From assembly GCA_016185245.1 (NCBI GenBank), contig JACPNZ010000005.1:1-64000 (forward strand): a stretch of 64,000 nucleotides of DNA, written 5' to 3'. The notes beneath the pieces are model-generated. The model saw only the letters and a list, made by a program, of their open reading frames with translations, was not told where the DNA came from and searched no databases. Both the position numbers and the translations under genes were made by a program. Below, piece after piece: positions 8,679 to 18,622 of the stretch. The first letter of the stretch is position 1. Each line of letters opens with the position of its first letter. The stretch comes from Hyphomicrobiales bacterium (lineage in GTDB: Bacteria; Pseudomonadota; Alphaproteobacteria; Rhizobiales; Aestuariivirgaceae).

Positions 8679-8852
8679 ATGATTGCTATCACCAATACCG
8701 TCTCGCTTTCGATTTCCCAGCGCATCGCCGCTGGCCTCGCTTTGCTGTTTGTCGGCGCCGTCCTGGTGTTCGGCAGCGGTTTCGCCAAGGCCGATATCTT
8801 GCACAATGCCGCGCATGACACACGTCATGGCCTCGGCTTTCCCTGCCACTAG
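8679..8852 (+). CDS. cbtB: cobalt transporter subunit CbtB
   Basis: A 57-aa membrane peptide with one transmembrane helix (about residues 13-36). The diagnostic C-terminal His-rich motif HNAAHDTRHGLGFPCH is probably the metal-contacting element. CbtB pairs with CbtA in a cobalamin-regulated cobalt uptake system. The ATG at 8679 has GGAGGG 6 nt upstream. It is the first gene after the cobalamin riboswitch. Confidence 0.95.
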   Translation: MIAITNTVSLSISQRIAAGLALLFVGAVLVFGSGFAKADILHNAAHDTRHGLGFPCH

Positions 8853-8868
8853 GTAGCGGAATTCAAAT

Positions 8869-9579
8869 ATGGTCGGGCGAGTCGTTCTCGCCGCGCTCCT
8901 TGCCGGGATCGCGGCTGGTATTCTCATGGGAGGTATCCAGCAAGTGCGGATCACCCCCCTCATTCTTCAGGCTGAAAAATACGAAACTGCCATGCTTGTG
9001 CCGCAGGCAACCGCGGCGGAACAAGGCGCCGGCGCCATCGAGCCGGCTGCCGAAAACAGGGCATGGGAGCCTTCCAAGGGGCTTGAACGCGCGTTGTTCA
9101 CAACGCTTGCCTCCGCGGTCACCGGTGCGGGCTTCGCCGCATTGCTGGCCGGCGTCTCGCTGCTCACCGGAATTCCGATCACGCCGCGCAACGGGGTGAT
9201 CTGGGGCCTGTGCGGATTCATCGCGCTGACGCTTGCTCCTTCCGCGGGCCTGCCGCCGGCGCTGCCCGGAGTGCCTGCCGGCGACCTCGTCTTCCGTCAG
9301 ATATGGTGGACGGCAACGGTGCTGGCGACGGGAGCTGCGCTCTACCTCATTGCCACGCACCGGACCTTCTGGCCCATCGCCGCAGCCGTCGCACTAATCG
9401 CGGCGCCGCACTTCGTTGCCTTGCCGCAACCGGCGGACCCCACGTCGGCGGTACCGCCGATACTTGCGGCGGTCTATGTGTCGAACGTGCTTGCGGCTGC
9501 CGCAGTGTTCTGGTCCCTCATCGGCGCGTTCCTCGGCGTCGCGCTGCAGAAATTCTCGAAGGATATCCTAGCCACATGA
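8869..9579 (+). CDS. cbtA: cobalt transporter subunit CbtA
   Basis: A 236-aa inner-membrane protein with about five hydrophobic segments. It opens VGRVVLAALLAGIAAGILMGGIQ, as CbtA proteins do, and has the family-typical ITPRNGVIWGLCGF segment. With CbtB it is predicted to import cobalt. Its stop codon overlaps the cobW start (ATGA at 9576-9579), so translation is coupled. Confidence 0.93.
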   Translation: MVGRVVLAALLAGIAAGILMGGIQQVRITPLILQAEKYETAMLVPQATAAEQGAGAIEPAAENRAWEPSKGLERALFTTLASAVTGAGFAALLAGVSLLTGIPITPRNGVIWGLCGFIALTLAPSAGLPPALPGVPAGDLVFRQIWWTATVLATGAALYLIATHRTFWPIAAAVALIAAPHFVALPQPADPTSAVPPILAAVYVSNVLAAAAVFWSLIGAFLGVALQKFSKDILAT

Positions 9580-10613
9580 GCCCGCAGAAAATTCCAGCCA
9601 CCGTCGTCACCGGCTTCCTCGGAGCCGGCAAGACCACACTCATCCGGCACCTGCTGGCCAATGCCGGTGGCCGCCGCATCGCCCTCATCATCAACGAGTT
9701 CGGCGACATCGGTATCGACGGCGAGATCCTCAAGGGCTGCGGCGAGGCCCTATGCCGCGAGAAGGATGTGATCGAGCTTTCCAACGGCTGCATCTGCTGT
9801 ACCGTCGCCGACGATTTCGTGCCGACCATGCAGAAGCTCCTCGACCGCGCCGATCCCCCTGAGCACATCGTCATCGAGACTTCGGGGCTCGCCCTGCCGC
9901 AGCCCCTGGTGCGCGCCTTCAACTGGCCGGAGATCAGGGGCCGCGTCACCGTCGACAGCGTGGTGACCGTGGTCGATGCCAAGGCAATGGCCGAGGGCCG
10001 CTTTGCCGACGATGAGGAAGCGGTCGCCCGCCAGCGCGCCGCCGATGCCAATCTCGATCACGAGAACCCGATCGAGGAACTGTTCGAGGATCAGCTCGCC
10101 TGCGCCGACATGGTGATCGTCAACAAGACCGACCTCCTTTCCGAAGCCGACCTTGGCCGCATCGCCGGCGATCTCGGCTCCCAGGTGCGGCGCGGCACCA
10201 GGCTGGTTCCCACCCGGCACGGGGCAATCGACGTCGCCGCCCTGCTCGGCGTCGGTGCCGCCGCCGAAGACGACATGGAGAACCGCCTGTCGCACCACGA
10301 GGTGGAGGGCGAGACCCAGCACGACCACGACGATTTCGTCACCTTCGTGGTCGATCTCGGAGCCGGCCAGAGCCGCGAGCGCCTGCTCGCCCGTATCGCC
10401 GAGACCCTGGCCGCCCACGACATCCTGCGCCTCAAGGGCTTTGCCGATATCGAAGGTTCGGGCGCCCGGCTCCTAGTTCAAGCGGTGGGCCCGCGCCTCA
10501 ACGACTACTTCGACCGGCCATGGAAAATGGCCGAGGCGCGTGCCACGAGGCTCGTGGTGATCGGCAGCCGCGCCATGGACCGCGCCGCAATAGCCCGTTC
10601 GCTCGCCGACTGA
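9576..10613 (+). CDS. cobW: cobalamin biosynthesis GTPase CobW (G3E family)
   Basis: 345 aa. It has Walker A GFLGAGKTT near the N-terminus, the metal-binding CxCC motif (NGCICCTV), Walker B/NKxD-type elements (VIVNKTDL), an acidic/His-rich stretch around HDHDDF, and the CobW C-terminal domain. G3E GTPases act as metal chaperones; CobW is thought to supply cobalt to the CobNST chelatase. The start overlaps the cbtA stop by 4 nt, and the stop shares one base with the cobN start (TGATG). Confidence 0.95.
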   Translation: MSPQKIPATVVTGFLGAGKTTLIRHLLANAGGRRIALIINEFGDIGIDGEILKGCGEALCREKDVIELSNGCICCTVADDFVPTMQKLLDRADPPEHIVIETSGLALPQPLVRAFNWPEIRGRVTVDSVVTVVDAKAMAEGRFADDEEAVARQRAADANLDHENPIEELFEDQLACADMVIVNKTDLLSEADLGRIAGDLGSQVRRGTRLVPTRHGAIDVAALLGVGAAAEDDMENRLSHHEVEGETQHDHDDFVTFVVDLGAGQSRERLLARIAETLAAHDILRLKGFADIEGSGARLLVQAVGPRLNDYFDRPWKMAEARATRLVVIGSRAMDRAAIARSLAD

Positions 10614-13600
10614 TGCATCTCCTCGCCACGACGACGGGCGTCATCGACGGCGGCGCCGAGGCGGTCGATCTCGGACAAAGCCCCGCCGATATCGTAGTGC
10701 TCTCCGCCGCCGACAGCGAGATCGCGGCCCTCGCTGCGGCGAGCGAGCGGCTACCCGGCGTCTCGCTGCGGCTCGCCAATCTGATGGCGCTGCAACACAA
10801 TCTGTCGGTCGATCTCTATGTCGAGAAAACCTTGTCGGCTGCCAAGCTCATCGTGCTGCGGCTGCTCGGCGGGGCGGGCTACTGGCGCTACGGGCTCGAG
10901 CGCATTGTCGAGCTGGCGCGAGAGTCGGGCATCCTGCTTGCCGTGCTGCCGGGCGATGCCCATGCCGATCCGGCGCTGACCGCGCAATCGACACTTGCTG
11001 CCGGCCAGTGCGAGCGGCTCCGCCAGTATCTGGTGATCGGTGGCCCGGAGAACGCCCGCAACTTCCTCGCCTGCTGCCACCATCTGATCGATCCGGCTCA
11101 TCCGGCCCCGCCACCTGCCACGGCCCTTGCGGCGGTGAGCCTCTATCGCCTGGTGGACCGGGGTGAGGCCCCGCGCGCCGCATTGATCTTCTATCGCTCG
11201 GTCCTGGAGGGAGCCCAGACCGCACCCGTCGATCTCCTCGTCGATGCGCTTGCAGCACGTGGAGCAGGTGTCGCGGCCCTGGCTGTCGCCAGTCTCAAGG
11301 ACGCAACCAGTGCCGCCTTCATCGCCGAGGCTTTCGGCAAATTTCCGCCCGACGTCATTCTCAACGCCACCAGCTTCACCGCGTCCTCGGGTTCCGGCGG
11401 CGATCCGCTTGCCGCCTATGACTGCCCGGTCATCCAGGTGGTGATGGCGGGCTCATCCGAGGAGGAATGGGCGGCGAGCGCCCAGGGCCTGGGGCCGCGC
11501 GATCTCGCAATGAATGTGGTGCTGCCGGAACTCGACGGCCGCATCCATTCGCGCGCCATCTCCTTCAAGGCCGAGAGCCAATGGCATCAGGCGACCCAGT
11601 GCCGGATCGTCACCTACAAGCCGGTCGCCGATAGGGTGGAATTCGTCGCCGCACTCGCCGCCAACTGGGTGAAGCTCCGCCGCACCCCGCCCGAGGCCCG
11701 CAAGGTCGCGATCGTCCTTGCCAACTATCCCAACAGGGACGGCCGCATCGGCAATGGCGTGGGCTACGATACGCCGGCCAGCACGATCGCCATTCTCGAT
11801 GCGCTGAAGGTCGCGGGCTTTGCGGTTGCCGACTTTCCTGCCACCGGCAATGCCCTCATCGAAGACTTGCAGCGGGGGCCGACCAATGCCGCTCCCCTCT
11901 CCCCGAGGGAGAAGAATGTGTTTGCGCTTGCCGATTACCAACGGCATTTCGCCGCCCTGGCCGAACCCGTTCGTGCGCGGATCACCTCCCGCTGGGGCGA
12001 GCCGGCCGGCGATCCCTTCGTCGCCCTTGGCGCCTTCCAGCTTCCGGTCCGCGTCTATGGCAACGTGGCCGTCATGATCCAGCCGGCGCGCGGCTACAAC
12101 ATCGATCCCAAGACCACCTATCACGATCCGGCCCTGCCGCCGCCGCACGGCTACCTCGCCTGCTATTTCTGGCTGCGCCATGTCTTCGGCGTGGATGCGA
12201 TCGTCCACAACGGCAAGCACGGCAATCTCGAATGGCTGCCGGGCAAGGCCAATGGGCTCTCCAGCGCCTGCCTGCCCGAGGTGGCACTGGGGCCGACACC
12301 ACAGCTCTATCCCTTCATCGTCAACGATCCCGGCGAAGGAACGCAAGCCAAGCGCCGCACCGGTGCCGTCATCATCGACCACCTGACGCCGCCCCTGACG
12401 CGGGCCGAGACCTATGGGCCGCTCAAGGACCTCGAGGCGCTGGTCGACGAATATTATCTTGCCGCGGGCCTCGACCGCCGGAGGCTGGCTGCCCTCAAGA
12501 CGGATATTTTCGAATTGAGCCGCAGCCACCGGCTCGACCTCGATGCCGGATTGACCGGCGAAGACGACAGTGATTTGCAGAAGCTCGACGCCTTTCTCTG
12601 CGATCTCAAGGAGGCGCAAATCCGCAATGGCCTCCACATTCTCGGGCAGTCGCCGCAAGGCCGCCTCGAAACCGATCTGCTGGTGGCGCTCACCCGTGTG
12701 CCACGCGGCCTGGGCGAGGGCGGCGACCGGTCGCTGAGCCGGGCCCTTGCCGAGGATTTCGGCCTTGGCGGTTTCGATCCCCTCGCCTGCGACATGGCCG
12801 CGCCCTGGACCGGGCCAAAGCCCGGCGAACTGCAAAACTTGAGCGCCGATCCGTGGCGGACCAATGGCGATACGGTGGAGCGGCTGGAGCTTTATGCCGC
12901 CGGCCTCCACCCCGCTGGCGCCGCATCGGCTGCCGTCATCGCCGGCATCGAGGCGACGATCCGCCCGGCCCTTCGCGCTTCGGGGCCGGCCGAAATCGCC
13001 GCCGTGCTGACGGGGCTCGCCGGCCGCCGGGTGGCACCTGGCCCCTCGGGGGCGCCGACCCGCGGCCGCCTCGACGTTTTGCCGACCGGACGCAACTTCT
13101 ACTCCCTCGACACTCGCACCGTGCCGACGCCGACGGCCTGGAACCTTGGCCGGAAATCGGCCGAAGACCTGCTCACCCGCCACTTCCAGGATTTTGGACA
13201 ATATCCTAAAAGCATTGGCCTTTCCGCCTGGGGGACCGCCAATATGCGGACCGGCGGCGACGATATCGCCCAGGCCCTCGCTCTGATCGGTGCCAAGCCC
13301 CAATGGGAGCCTTCGAGCTGGCGCGTCATCGGCTTTGAGATCGTAGCCATGGCTGGCCTCGGCCGGCCGCGCGTCGATGTCACCTTGCGCATTTCCGGCT
13401 TCTTCCGCGATGCCTTCCCGGCCCAGATCGAGCTCCTCGACCGGGCCATCCGCGCTGTCGGCGCCCTTGATGAAGATGAAGGCGACAACCCGATCGCGGC
13501 GCGCATGCGAAGTGAAACTCGCTCCCTCGCCGCCACCGGCCTTTCGCCCAAGGACGCCGCCGAGATCGCCGGCCACCGCATCTTCGGCGCCAAGCCCGGT

Positions 13601-14266
13601 GCCTATGGCGCTGGCCTCCAGGCCCTGATCGACGAGAAGATATGGAACTCTCGCGCCGATCTCGCCGCGGCCTATGTCACCTGGGGTGCCTATGCCTATG
13701 GCACCAAAGTGCAGGGCGCCAATGACGAGGCGGCCTTCCGCCGCAGGCTTTCCGGCATCGAGGCGGTCATCCACAATCAGGACAACCGCGAGCACGATCT
13801 TCTCGACTCCGACGACTACTACCAGTTCGAGGGCGGCATGACGGCGGCGGTGGAACAGGCCACGGGGAAGCTTCCGCGCGTCTATCACAACGACCACTCG
13901 CGCCCCGAGCGGCCCGTCATCCGCACGCTGGAAGAGGAAGTCGCCCGCGTCATGCGCTCGCGCGTCGTCAATCCCAAATGGATCGACGGGATGAAGCGCC
14001 ACGGCTACAAGGGGGCCTTCGAGATCGCCGCCACCGTCGACTACATGTTCGCCTTCGCCGCCACTACGGGCGCGGTAAAGACTCACCACTTCGACCTGGC
14101 CTATGACGCCTATCTGGCCGACCCCAAGACCCGCGACTTCATCGCCCGCAACAATCCGGCGGCGCTGAAGGAGATCGCCCAGCGTTTCGCCGAGGCGGCC
14201 GAACGGGGGTTGTGGACGCCGCGGCTCAATTCCACCCATGATCTCATCGAGGAGCTTTCGCGATGA
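10613..14266 (+). CDS. cobN: cobaltochelatase large subunit CobN
   Basis: 1217 aa. This is the large hydrogenobyrinate a,c-diamide-binding subunit of the aerobic cobaltochelatase, which inserts Co2+ in an ATP-dependent reaction with CobS and CobT. Family signatures include the HNGKHGNLEWLPGK block, the GRRVAPGPSGAPTRGR region, and the C-terminal DYYQFEGGMTAAVE and KWIDGMKRHGYKGA segments. The length is typical of CobN. CobS and CobT are not in the window. The TGATG overlap with cobW and the ATGA overlap with cobO show a tightly coupled operon. Confidence 0.97.
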   Translation: MHLLATTTGVIDGGAEAVDLGQSPADIVVLSAADSEIAALAAASERLPGVSLRLANLMALQHNLSVDLYVEKTLSAAKLIVLRLLGGAGYWRYGLERIVELARESGILLAVLPGDAHADPALTAQSTLAAGQCERLRQYLVIGGPENARNFLACCHHLIDPAHPAPPPATALAAVSLYRLVDRGEAPRAALIFYRSVLEGAQTAPVDLLVDALAARGAGVAALAVASLKDATSAAFIAEAFGKFPPDVILNATSFTASSGSGGDPLAAYDCPVIQVVMAGSSEEEWAASAQGLGPRDLAMNVVLPELDGRIHSRAISFKAESQWHQATQCRIVTYKPVADRVEFVAALAANWVKLRRTPPEARKVAIVLANYPNRDGRIGNGVGYDTPASTIAILDALKVAGFAVADFPATGNALIEDLQRGPTNAAPLSPREKNVFALADYQRHFAALAEPVRARITSRWGEPAGDPFVALGAFQLPVRVYGNVAVMIQPARGYNIDPKTTYHDPALPPPHGYLACYFWLRHVFGVDAIVHNGKHGNLEWLPGKANGLSSACLPEVALGPTPQLYPFIVNDPGEGTQAKRRTGAVIIDHLTPPLTRAETYGPLKDLEALVDEYYLAAGLDRRRLAALKTDIFELSRSHRLDLDAGLTGEDDSDLQKLDAFLCDLKEAQIRNGLHILGQSPQGRLETDLLVALTRVPRGLGEGGDRSLSRALAEDFGLGGFDPLACDMAAPWTGPKPGELQNLSADPWRTNGDTVERLELYAAGLHPAGAASAAVIAGIEATIRPALRASGPAEIAAVLTGLAGRRVAPGPSGAPTRGRLDVLPTGRNFYSLDTRTVPTPTAWNLGRKSAEDLLTRHFQDFGQYPKSIGLSAWGTANMRTGGDDIAQALALIGAKPQWEPSSWRVIGFEIVAMAGLGRPRVDVTLRISGFFRDAFPAQIELLDRAIRAVGALDEDEGDNPIAARMRSETRSLAATGLSPKDAAEIAGHRIFGAKPGAYGAGLQALIDEKIWNSRADLAAAYVTWGAYAYGTKVQGANDEAAFRRRLSGIEAVIHNQDNREHDLLDSDDYYQFEGGMTAAVEQATGKLPRVYHNDHSRPERPVIRTLEEEVARVMRSRVVNPKWIDGMKRHGYKGAFEIAATVDYMFAFAATTGAVKTHHFDLAYDAYLADPKTRDFIARNNPAALKEIAQRFAEAAERGLWTPRLNSTHDLIEELSR

Positions 14267-14877
14267 CCGATGATACCGAGCACGACAACGCCCGCCACCA
14301 CGAGAAGATGGCCAAGAAGAAGGCGGCCCGCGACAAGATCATGGCCGGCAAGACCATCGAAAAGGGCCTGCTCATCGTTCACACCGGCAAGGGCAAGGGC
14401 AAGTCGACCGCCGCCTTCGGCATGGTGTTCCGGGCGATCGGCCACGGCATGAAAGTGGGCGTCATCCAGTTCGTCAAGGGCGCCTGGGGCACGGGCGAGC
14501 GCACGGTTCTCGAGAAATTCCCCGATCTCGTCACCATCAAGGCGATGGGCGAAGGCTTCACCTGGGAAACCCAGGACCGGGCGCGCGACGTGGCCCATGC
14601 CCGCGCCGCCTGGGAGGAGGCCAAGAAACTCATCGCCGATCCGGCCTATGCCATGGTGCTGCTCGACGAGCTCAACATCGTGCTGCGCTACGACTATCTG
14701 CCGCTTGCGGAAATCCTCGAGGTGCTGAAGGCCAAGCCGGCGGACAAGCACGTCATCGTCACCGGGCGCAATGCCAGGGAGGAGCTGATCGAACTGGCCG
14801 ATCTCGTTACCGAGATGGAGCAGGTGAAACACCCCTTCCGCTCCGGCGTGAAGGCCCAGGCGGGAATCGAGTTTTAG
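14263..14877 (+). CDS. cobO: cob(I)yrinic acid a,c-diamide adenosyltransferase
   Basis: 204 aa, the usual CobO/BtuR length. A P-loop (HTGKGKGKSTAAFG, about residues 44-57) is preceded by a Lys-rich N-terminal arm. Conserved GERTVLEKFPD, LLDELNIVLRYDYL and VIVTGRNA segments follow. It transfers the 5'-deoxyadenosyl group from ATP to the corrin cobalt, the step after cobalt insertion by CobNST. Its start overlaps the cobN stop by 4 nt. Confidence 0.97.
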   Translation: MTDDTEHDNARHHEKMAKKKAARDKIMAGKTIEKGLLIVHTGKGKGKSTAAFGMVFRAIGHGMKVGVIQFVKGAWGTGERTVLEKFPDLVTIKAMGEGFTWETQDRARDVAHARAAWEEAKKLIADPAYAMVLLDELNIVLRYDYLPLAEILEVLKAKPADKHVIVTGRNAREELIELADLVTEMEQVKHPFRSGVKAQAGIEF

Positions 14878-14985
14878 AACTTGACAATGACAGGTCCGAT
14901 CGACCGGCACTATCGTGCCACCCTACCCGCAAGGGGCGGTTCAAGGTAATCCAGTGTATCGACCTGAGTTGTTCTGGGTTGTATC

Positions 14986-15906
14986 CTACTTATCGGGCAG
15001 CGGGATGAAGTCCTTCTCGTCGCCCGGCACGATGGCGAAGCGCGCCCGCTTCCAGTCGTCCTTGGCCGCCTCGATCTTGTCGCGCGAGGATGACACGAAA
15101 TTCCACCAGATGTAGCGGGGTCCATCCATCGGCTCGCCGCCGAGCAACATCACCCGCGATTTCGTCCGTGCCCGGATGGTTATGCCGTCGCCCGGCCGGA
15201 ACACCAGGAGCTTGCCGGCTTCGAAGCTCTGCCCGGCGACTTCGATCTCGCCTTCCGCCACATAGACGCCGCGCTCCTCATGCTCGACCGGCAACGGCAG
15301 GGCGCTCCCCGGCGCCATGGCCACATCGGCATAGAAGAGATCGGACAGGGTCTTGACCGGCGAGGTGGCGCCATAGAGCGAGCCCGCCACGACGCGCGCC
15401 GAAAGCCCACGCTCGCTAACCAGCGGCAGGTCCGACTGCCTGACGTGCTCGAAGGCCGGCTGGCTGTCCTCTAGCGGCTTGGGCAAGGCCACCCAGCTCT
15501 GGATGCCGAAGACCTGGCGGTCGCGGGCCCGGGCGGCCGCCGGCGTGCGCTCGGAATGGACGATGCCCCGGCCTGCCGTCATCCAGTTGAGTTCGCCGGG
15601 TGCGATCTCCTGGGCCGAACCGAGACTGTCGCGATGGAACATCTGGCCGTCGAACAGCCAGGTGACGGTGGCAAGGCCGATGTGCGGATGCGGCCTGACG
15701 TCCTGTCCCTCGCCCGCCCGCAGTAGCACCGGCCCGAAAATGTCGAAGAAGATGAAAGGGCCCACCATCTGTCGGCCGGCTGCCGGCAGCGCCCGTCGAA
15801 CTTCGAAGCCGCCGAGATCGCGGGCCCGCGGCACGATCACCATCTCGATTGAATCGGCGGCGGCGGCATCGCCGGGCCTAGGATCGGGAATATGCGGCAG
15901 GGTCAT
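14986..15906 (-). CDS. pirin family protein (bicupin)
   Basis: 306 aa with the pirin signature and intact metal ligands: [15 protein letters not shown] (His73, His75) and [10 protein letters not shown] (His117, Glu119). Pirins are iron-binding bicupins; bacterial ones include quercetinase-like enzymes and metabolic regulators. The physiological substrate is unknown here. It is convergent with cobO and divergent from kup. Confidence 0.92.
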   Translation of the reverse strand: MTLPHIPDPRPGDAAAADSIEMVIVPRARDLGGFEVRRALPAAGRQMVGPFIFFDIFGPVLLRAGEGQDVRPHPHIGLATVTWLFDGQMFHRDSLGSAQEIAPGELNWMTAGRGIVHSERTPAAARARDRQVFGIQSWVALPKPLEDSQPAFEHVRQSDLPLVSERGLSARVVAGSLYGATSPVKTLSDLFYADVAMAPGSALPLPVEHEERGVYVAEGEIEVAGQSFEAGKLLVFRPGDGITIRARTKSRVMLLGGEPMDGPRYIWWNFVSSSRDKIEAAKDDWKRARFAIVPGDEKDFIPLPDK

Positions 15907-16059
15907 GGGTCACCTCATGGCCCGGATAATATGTGATCACCCCTGTTACCATTCAATCACAATTTTGGTCAGTCATATTTCTGCTTCCCATGCTGCGCTG
16001 CAGCCATGCGAACTTCGCATATGTGGACGTATTTCAACGGGCCCATACCGCCCCACCTT

Positions 16060-16072
16060 GTTGCAATGCAAC
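16060..16072. promoter_or_regulatory. short palindrome upstream of kup
   Basis: A perfect 13-nt dyad GTTGCAATGCAAC lies 20 nt upstream of the kup start. It could be an operator for a small dimeric regulator, or chance. No matching second copy was noticed nearby. Confidence 0.25.
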
Positions 16073-16092
16073 ATAGGGAAATGGAGCGCATC

Positions 16093-18009
16093 ATGACCAC
16101 CGAAACCCTGGAGGCACCGGACGAAGCCGGACTTGAGCGTCACGGCCACCGGCCGCCGAGCTTCTGGATCCTCACCCTGGGCTCGATCGGCGTCGTCTAT
16201 GGCGACATCGGCACGAGTCCTCTCTATGCGGTGCGCGTGGCCGTCCTCGCCGCCACCCACAAGGACGGCGTCGTTAGCGAAACCGCCATCTATGGCGTTC
16301 TCTCGCTCATCATCTGGGCGCTGATCCTCGTCGTCACCGTCAAATATGTCCTCATTCTGCTCAACGCCGACAACCAGGGCGAAGGCGGAACCCTGTCACT
16401 GATGGCGCTCGCCCAGCGGGTCATGGGATCGAAGCTGGTCGTCGTGCCAATCCTCGCCATGATCGGCGCTGCCTTGTTCTACGGCGATGCCATGATCACC
16501 CCGGCGATCTCGGTGCTGTCGGCCATCGAGGGCATCAACGTGGTGACGCCGGAGTTGCAGAGCTACGTGCTGCCCATTACCGTCGGCATCATCATCGGCC
16601 TCTTCATGGTGCAGACGCGCGGCACGGCAAGTGTCGCCTCGCTGTTCGGCCCGGTGACTTTGTTGTGGTTTGTGGCGATCGGATTGGCCGGAATCCCGCA
16701 CATCGTCGGGCGGCCGGGCATCCTGGCGGCCTTCGATCCGCTCTACGCCATCGACTTCCTCAGCCGCCACGGCATCGTCGGCCTGTTCACGCTGGGTGCG
16801 GTCTTTCTCGCCGTAACCGGCGCCGAGGCGCTCTATGCCGATCTCGGGCATTTCGGCAAGCGCCCCATTCAGTTCGCCTGGCTTTTCATCGTGCTGCCGG
16901 CACTGCTGCTTAACTATCTCGGACAAGGCGCCCTGCTCATCGCCAATCCGCAAGCCATCGACAATCCGTTCTTCCTGATGGTGCCCACGTGGGGGCTGAT
17001 CCCGCTCGTGGTGCTGGCCACGGCGGCGACCATCATCGCCAGCCAGGCGGTGATCACCGGTGCCTATTCGATGACCCGGCAGGCCATTCAGCTGGGGCTT
17101 CTACCGCGTATGGAAATCCGCTTCACCTCGGAGGCCCATGCCGGCCAGGTCTACCTGCCGCAGGTCAACTGGCTGCTGCTCGCCGGGGTGCTCGGCCTGG
17201 CGCTGGCCTTCCAGAATTCGTCAAGCCTTGCTTCGGCCTATGGCATTGCCGTTACCGGCACCATGGTGGTGACCTCGGCCATGGCGATCCCGGTCATCTG
17301 GAAATACTGGAACTGGCCGCTGTGGGCGGCGCTTGCCCTGATCGGCCCCCTGCTGGCGCTCGATGTGATCTTCCTCGGCGCCAATTCGCTCAAAGTTCTC
17401 GGGGGCGGCTGGGTGCCCCTGGCTCTTGGCGGGCTGATGTTGCTGGTGATGTGGACCTGGCGGCGCGGCACCCGCATCCTGTTCGAGAAATCCCGGCGGC
17501 TCGAAGTGCCGATGGCCGATCTCGCCGGCAGCCTCGCCCGGCGCTCGCCGCACCGGGTTGCCGGCACGGCTGTGTTCTTCACTTCCGACCCGCAGAGTGC
17601 GCCCACCGCCCTGCTCCACAGCCTCAAGCATTATCGGGTACTGCATGAGCACAATGTCATCCTGACCGTCCGCACCAGCGACCTGCCGGTGGTCGTCGAC
17701 GACGACAAGCTGAAAATGGAAAAGATCAACGATCTGTTCAGTCGGCTGATCGTCACCTTCGGCTACATGGAAACGCCGAACGTGCCGCGGGCCCTGGGCC
17801 TGGCCCGCAAGCACGGCTGGAAGTTCGACATCATGACCACCTCGTTCTTCCTGTCGCGGCGGAGCGTGCTGAAGGCCAGGACGCCCGCCATGCCGGCCTG
17901 GCAGGACAAGCTGTTCATCGGGCTGGCCCGCAATGCCGACGACGCCAGCCGCTACTTCCACCTGCCGACCGACCGCGTCGTCGAGGTCGGCACCCAGATC
18001 ACCGTGTAG
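16093..18009 (+). CDS. kup: low-affinity potassium transporter Kup
   Basis: 638 aa. KUP/HAK/KT family K+/H+ symporter in the inner membrane, opening with the hallmark [20 protein letters not shown]. About 12 transmembrane helices cover residues 25-460, with [17 protein letters not shown] in the pore region; a soluble C-terminal domain follows (about 470-638). I chose ATG 16093 because GGAG sits 6 nt upstream; in-frame ATGs at 16006 and 16081 are less well supported. Confidence 0.95.
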   Translation: MTTETLEAPDEAGLERHGHRPPSFWILTLGSIGVVYGDIGTSPLYAVRVAVLAATHKDGVVSETAIYGVLSLIIWALILVVTVKYVLILLNADNQGEGGTLSLMALAQRVMGSKLVVVPILAMIGAALFYGDAMITPAISVLSAIEGINVVTPELQSYVLPITVGIIIGLFMVQTRGTASVASLFGPVTLLWFVAIGLAGIPHIVGRPGILAAFDPLYAIDFLSRHGIVGLFTLGAVFLAVTGAEALYADLGHFGKRPIQFAWLFIVLPALLLNYLGQGALLIANPQAIDNPFFLMVPTWGLIPLVVLATAATIIASQAVITGAYSMTRQAIQLGLLPRMEIRFTSEAHAGQVYLPQVNWLLLAGVLGLALAFQNSSSLASAYGIAVTGTMVVTSAMAIPVIWKYWNWPLWAALALIGPLLALDVIFLGANSLKVLGGGWVPLALGGLMLLVMWTWRRGTRILFEKSRRLEVPMADLAGSLARRSPHRVAGTAVFFTSDPQSAPTALLHSLKHYRVLHEHNVILTVRTSDLPVVVDDDKLKMEKINDLFSRLIVTFGYMETPNVPRALGLARKHGWKFDIMTTSFFLSRRSVLKARTPAMPAWQDKLFIGLARNADDASRYFHLPTDRVVEVGTQITV

Positions 18010-18017
18010 TGCAAACC

Positions 18018-18050
18018 GGCGGACGGGGCCGATGGCGCGTCCCATCCGCC
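18018..18050. terminator. possible hairpin between kup and the convergent small gene
   Basis: An imperfect inverted repeat (GGCGGACGGG / CCCATCCGCC, one mismatch) with a 13-nt loop lies in the 55-nt gap between two convergent stops. It could stall polymerase from both sides, but no T-run follows. Confidence 0.35.
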
Positions 18051-18064
18051 GCCAACTTTGCCCC

Positions 18065-18331
18065 CTACTGCTGCATCATCATCTGATCCATGGCCTTGCC
18101 GATGTGCATGGAACATTCGTCCATCTTGCTGCCCTTCATCGCCATTTCGGCCATCTTCATATGTTCCGCCGCCGCGTCGACTTCCTTCTTCATTTCCGGT
18201 TTGGTGTCGGCCTTGATCGCCTCGTTGACCTTCATCATCGTGGCCTCGTCGCACTTGGCCATTTCGGCGGCAAGGGCCGGAACCGACAAGGCAAGCGTTA
18301 ACGCCGCGGCGGCGAGTATCGATTTCATCAT
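18065..18331 (-). CDS. small Met-rich two-cysteine periplasmic protein
   Basis: 88 aa. A clear signal peptide ends near ALAA (residues 1-22). The mature part is helical, very rich in Met and Lys, with exactly two cysteines (27 and 73) that could form a disulfide across a helical hairpin. No family is recognised. AGGAG 7 nt upstream supports the ATG at 18331 rather than the longer frame to 18388. Methionine and histidine content would suit a metal (for example Cu+) binding role, but this is inference. It resembles in layout the protein at 21935-22186. Confidence 0.7.
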   Translation of the reverse strand: MMKSILAAAALTLALSVPALAAEMAKCDEATMMKVNEAIKADTKPEMKKEVDAAAEHMKMAEMAMKGSKMDECSMHIGKAMDQMMMQQ

Positions 18332-18444
18332 GAACATTCTCCTCATGTTTGGGATGTCAGTATCCCCGCCCCACGGTGGCGTTAACACCGATGCCGGTCA
18401 AAACACGAGATCGCGATTGACGCAAGTGTGATCGCCCGTGTTCG

Positions 18445-18564
18445 TCACGAACCGCCGAACCAGTAGCAGCCCTGGTCCTCCCAGTAGCCGCCGACATGAT
18501 CATTGCTTACGAACATCGCCACGATGTGCTTGGGATTCTTGAAGCCGAGCTTTGGCGGGAACAC
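18445..18564 (-). CDS. very short unidentified ORF or C-terminal gene remnant
   Basis: 39 codons from a GTG at 18564 preceded by GGGGAG with 8-nt spacing. The frame can be extended to an ATG at 18612 without an SD. The product ends KHIVAMFVSNDHVGG YWEDQGCYWFGGS, a protein-like aromatic/Gly-rich tail. It lies just downstream of the LLM oxidoreductase gene. No family is recognised; it may be a genuine small protein or the 3' scar of a lost gene. Confidence 0.3.
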   Translation of the reverse strand: MFPPKLGFKNPKHIVAMFVSNDHVGGYWEDQGCYWFGGS

Positions 18565-18622
18565 TGGCCGATCTCCCCGGCGAGCCGGGCGGCAATTCAA
18601 GTTCCTTCCCATTCGGGTACGA

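Noticed and set aside
11453-14239. 928-codon minus-strand frame opposite cobN
   Set aside because: Shadow frame: composition is Gly/Arg/Asp repeats typical of reverse-complemented GC-rich coding sequence, and CobN on the other strand is certain.
15090-15356. plus-strand frame opposite the pirin gene
   Set aside because: Antisense shadow with Arg/Pro-rich composition; pirin metal ligands on the other strand are intact.
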